Below are positions 5,637 through 6,294 of a stretch of 6,294 nt of DNA, piece by piece. The stretch is taken from positions 1-6,294 of the forward strand of contig CAMTFK010000258.1 in assembly GCA_947071285.1 (NCBI GenBank), read 5' to 3'. Source of the DNA: an uncultured Bacteroides sp. (GTDB lineage Bacteria; Bacteroidota; Bacteroidia; Bacteroidales; Bacteroidaceae). The first letter of the stretch is position 1. Each line of letters opens with the position of its first letter. Below the pieces are notes generated by a model. That model was not told where the DNA came from, ran no database searches, and was given only the letters and a program-made list of their open reading frames with translations. The translations under genes were made by a program, and so were the position numbers.

Positions 5637-6294
5637 ATGCAAATCACCCATTATTTCCGCACGTCCATGCTCATATTGGCGTGCATTTTACCGACTTTCT
5701 CTCCTGCCTTTGCCTCCGGAACAAGTACCGTTCCGGACAGCCTATTGACTGAAAAACAGATCCGCGGAATATACATATCTGCACCTGACAGTGCCCTCCA
5801 CCTGCTTGACGAGGCTGAAAAACGCCGCCTCCCCTCCATGCCTCCGTTTCGCATCGACATCCTGCGCAGTATGGTGTACGAAAGCCAGGCCATGTACACC
5901 CTCAAAGAGCGCTGCCTGCGGCGTGCCTTGCAGAGCGACTCCGTGCAACTGGTGCCTGCACGCAAACTGCGTCTGCTTTCACAACTGTCTTCCACCCTCG
6001 ACCGCCTGAACCGATATGAAGAAGGTATCAGCATCTGCACCGAGGCCCTTTCCCTCGCCCAGCAACTGAAGCAGAGAAGCGCCGAGAGCGAATTGCTTTT
6101 CACCATTGGACGAATATACCAAGGTATGAAGAACCCCGTCCAAGCACTGGAGTATATGCTCCGTTCCGTCAACCTGCTGAAAGGCAACGACAACGTGCGC
6201 GAACTGGCCCTGCTGTCCACTTTCTACGGTGATTTGTCTTCCTTCTACGAGGACCGGAAGCAAAACGACGACGCCATCAGCACATCCGAAGCGC
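5637..6294 (+). CDS. Exported or membrane-anchored TPR protein, N-terminal part (runs off the right edge)
   Basis: An open frame from the ATG at 5637 continues without a stop to the window end, giving 219 residues of a longer protein. Residues 1-26 look like a signal peptide: a hydrophobic segment around MLILACILPTFSPAFA ending in an AFA cleavage site. A second ATG at 5667 (Met11) is a possible alternative start that keeps the hydrophobic core. The rest is helical, with at least three TPR-like helix pairs at roughly 108-146, 147-186 and 187 onward, for example LLFTIGRIYQGMKNPVQALEY. Bacteroidota proteins that begin this way often continue into a membrane helix followed by a histidine kinase or DNA-binding domain, so a sensor or regulator is plausible but not shown. 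Third codon positions look richer in G and C (many CTG, CTC, GCC) than in the phosphohexomutase gene. It is divergent from the M23 gene. Confidence 0.85.
   Translation, partial: MQITHYFRTSMLILACILPTFSPAFASGTSTVPDSLLTEKQIRGIYISAPDSALHLLDEAEKRRLPSMPPFRIDILRSMVYESQAMYTLKERCLRRALQSDSVQLVPARKLRLLSQLSSTLDRLNRYEEGISICTEALSLAQQLKQRSAESELLFTIGRIYQGMKNPVQALEYMLRSVNLLKGNDNVRELALLSTFYGDLSSFYEDRKQNDDAISTSEA

Noticed and set aside
5536..5748. Short plus-strand frame with an ATG at 5632 overlapping the TPR start
   Set aside because: It stops at 5748, lacks any family feature and overlaps the well-supported TPR gene in another frame.
5651..6220. Minus-strand open frame (189 codons) opposite the TPR gene
   Set aside because: Its composition is very rich in Ser and Arg, as expected for the reverse complement of a GC-rich helical gene. 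The plus-strand frame has a signal peptide and TPR pattern and is clearly the real one.

Overview
The window looks like chromosomal DNA of a Bacteroidales bacterium, most likely a Bacteroides species. The signs are two perfect matches to the Bacteroidota -7 promoter element (TAnnTTTG) ahead of genes, leaders that are A-rich instead of carrying Shine-Dalgarno sites, and protein types common in gut Bacteroides. The species cannot be named from the sequence alone.

Layout, left to right. Positions 1-54 hold no supportable gene. A strong hairpin terminator (about 54-91, minus strand) ends a phosphoglucomutase/phosphomannomutase gene (117-1859, minus). A 169-bp gap (1860-2028) carries that gene's promoter and leader, an imperfect 20-bp tandem repeat, and an 11-bp perfect inverted repeat just past the end of the next gene. 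That gene is an exported C69-family dipeptidase (2029-3672, minus). A 181-bp gap (3673-3853) follows and is largely filled by a highly ordered repeat: seven TCCGT units in one direction and five in the other, all spaced exactly 11 bp, able to form a 31-bp stem with one mismatch. Next is an exported M23 (LytM-type) metallopeptidase (3854-5518, minus; the ORF is open to 5587 but the downstream ATG is preferred). A 118-bp divergent promoter region (5519-5636) separates it from the start of a plus-strand, signal-peptide-bearing TPR protein (5637 onward) that runs off the right edge.

How the genes may work together. The M23 enzyme and the C69 dipeptidase are both exported and could act one after the other on peptidoglycan peptides or other peptides. 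They lie head to tail, with the repeat array in the junction, where it could be co-transcribed and influence termination, RNA processing or mRNA stability. The phosphohexomutase is a cytosolic sugar-phosphate enzyme with its own promoter and terminator, so it looks transcriptionally independent. The truncated TPR protein may be a sensor or regulator, but the informative C-terminal part lies outside the window.

The gene content is ordinary. The item most worth a second look is the 11-bp-phased bidirectional array at 3717-3848.
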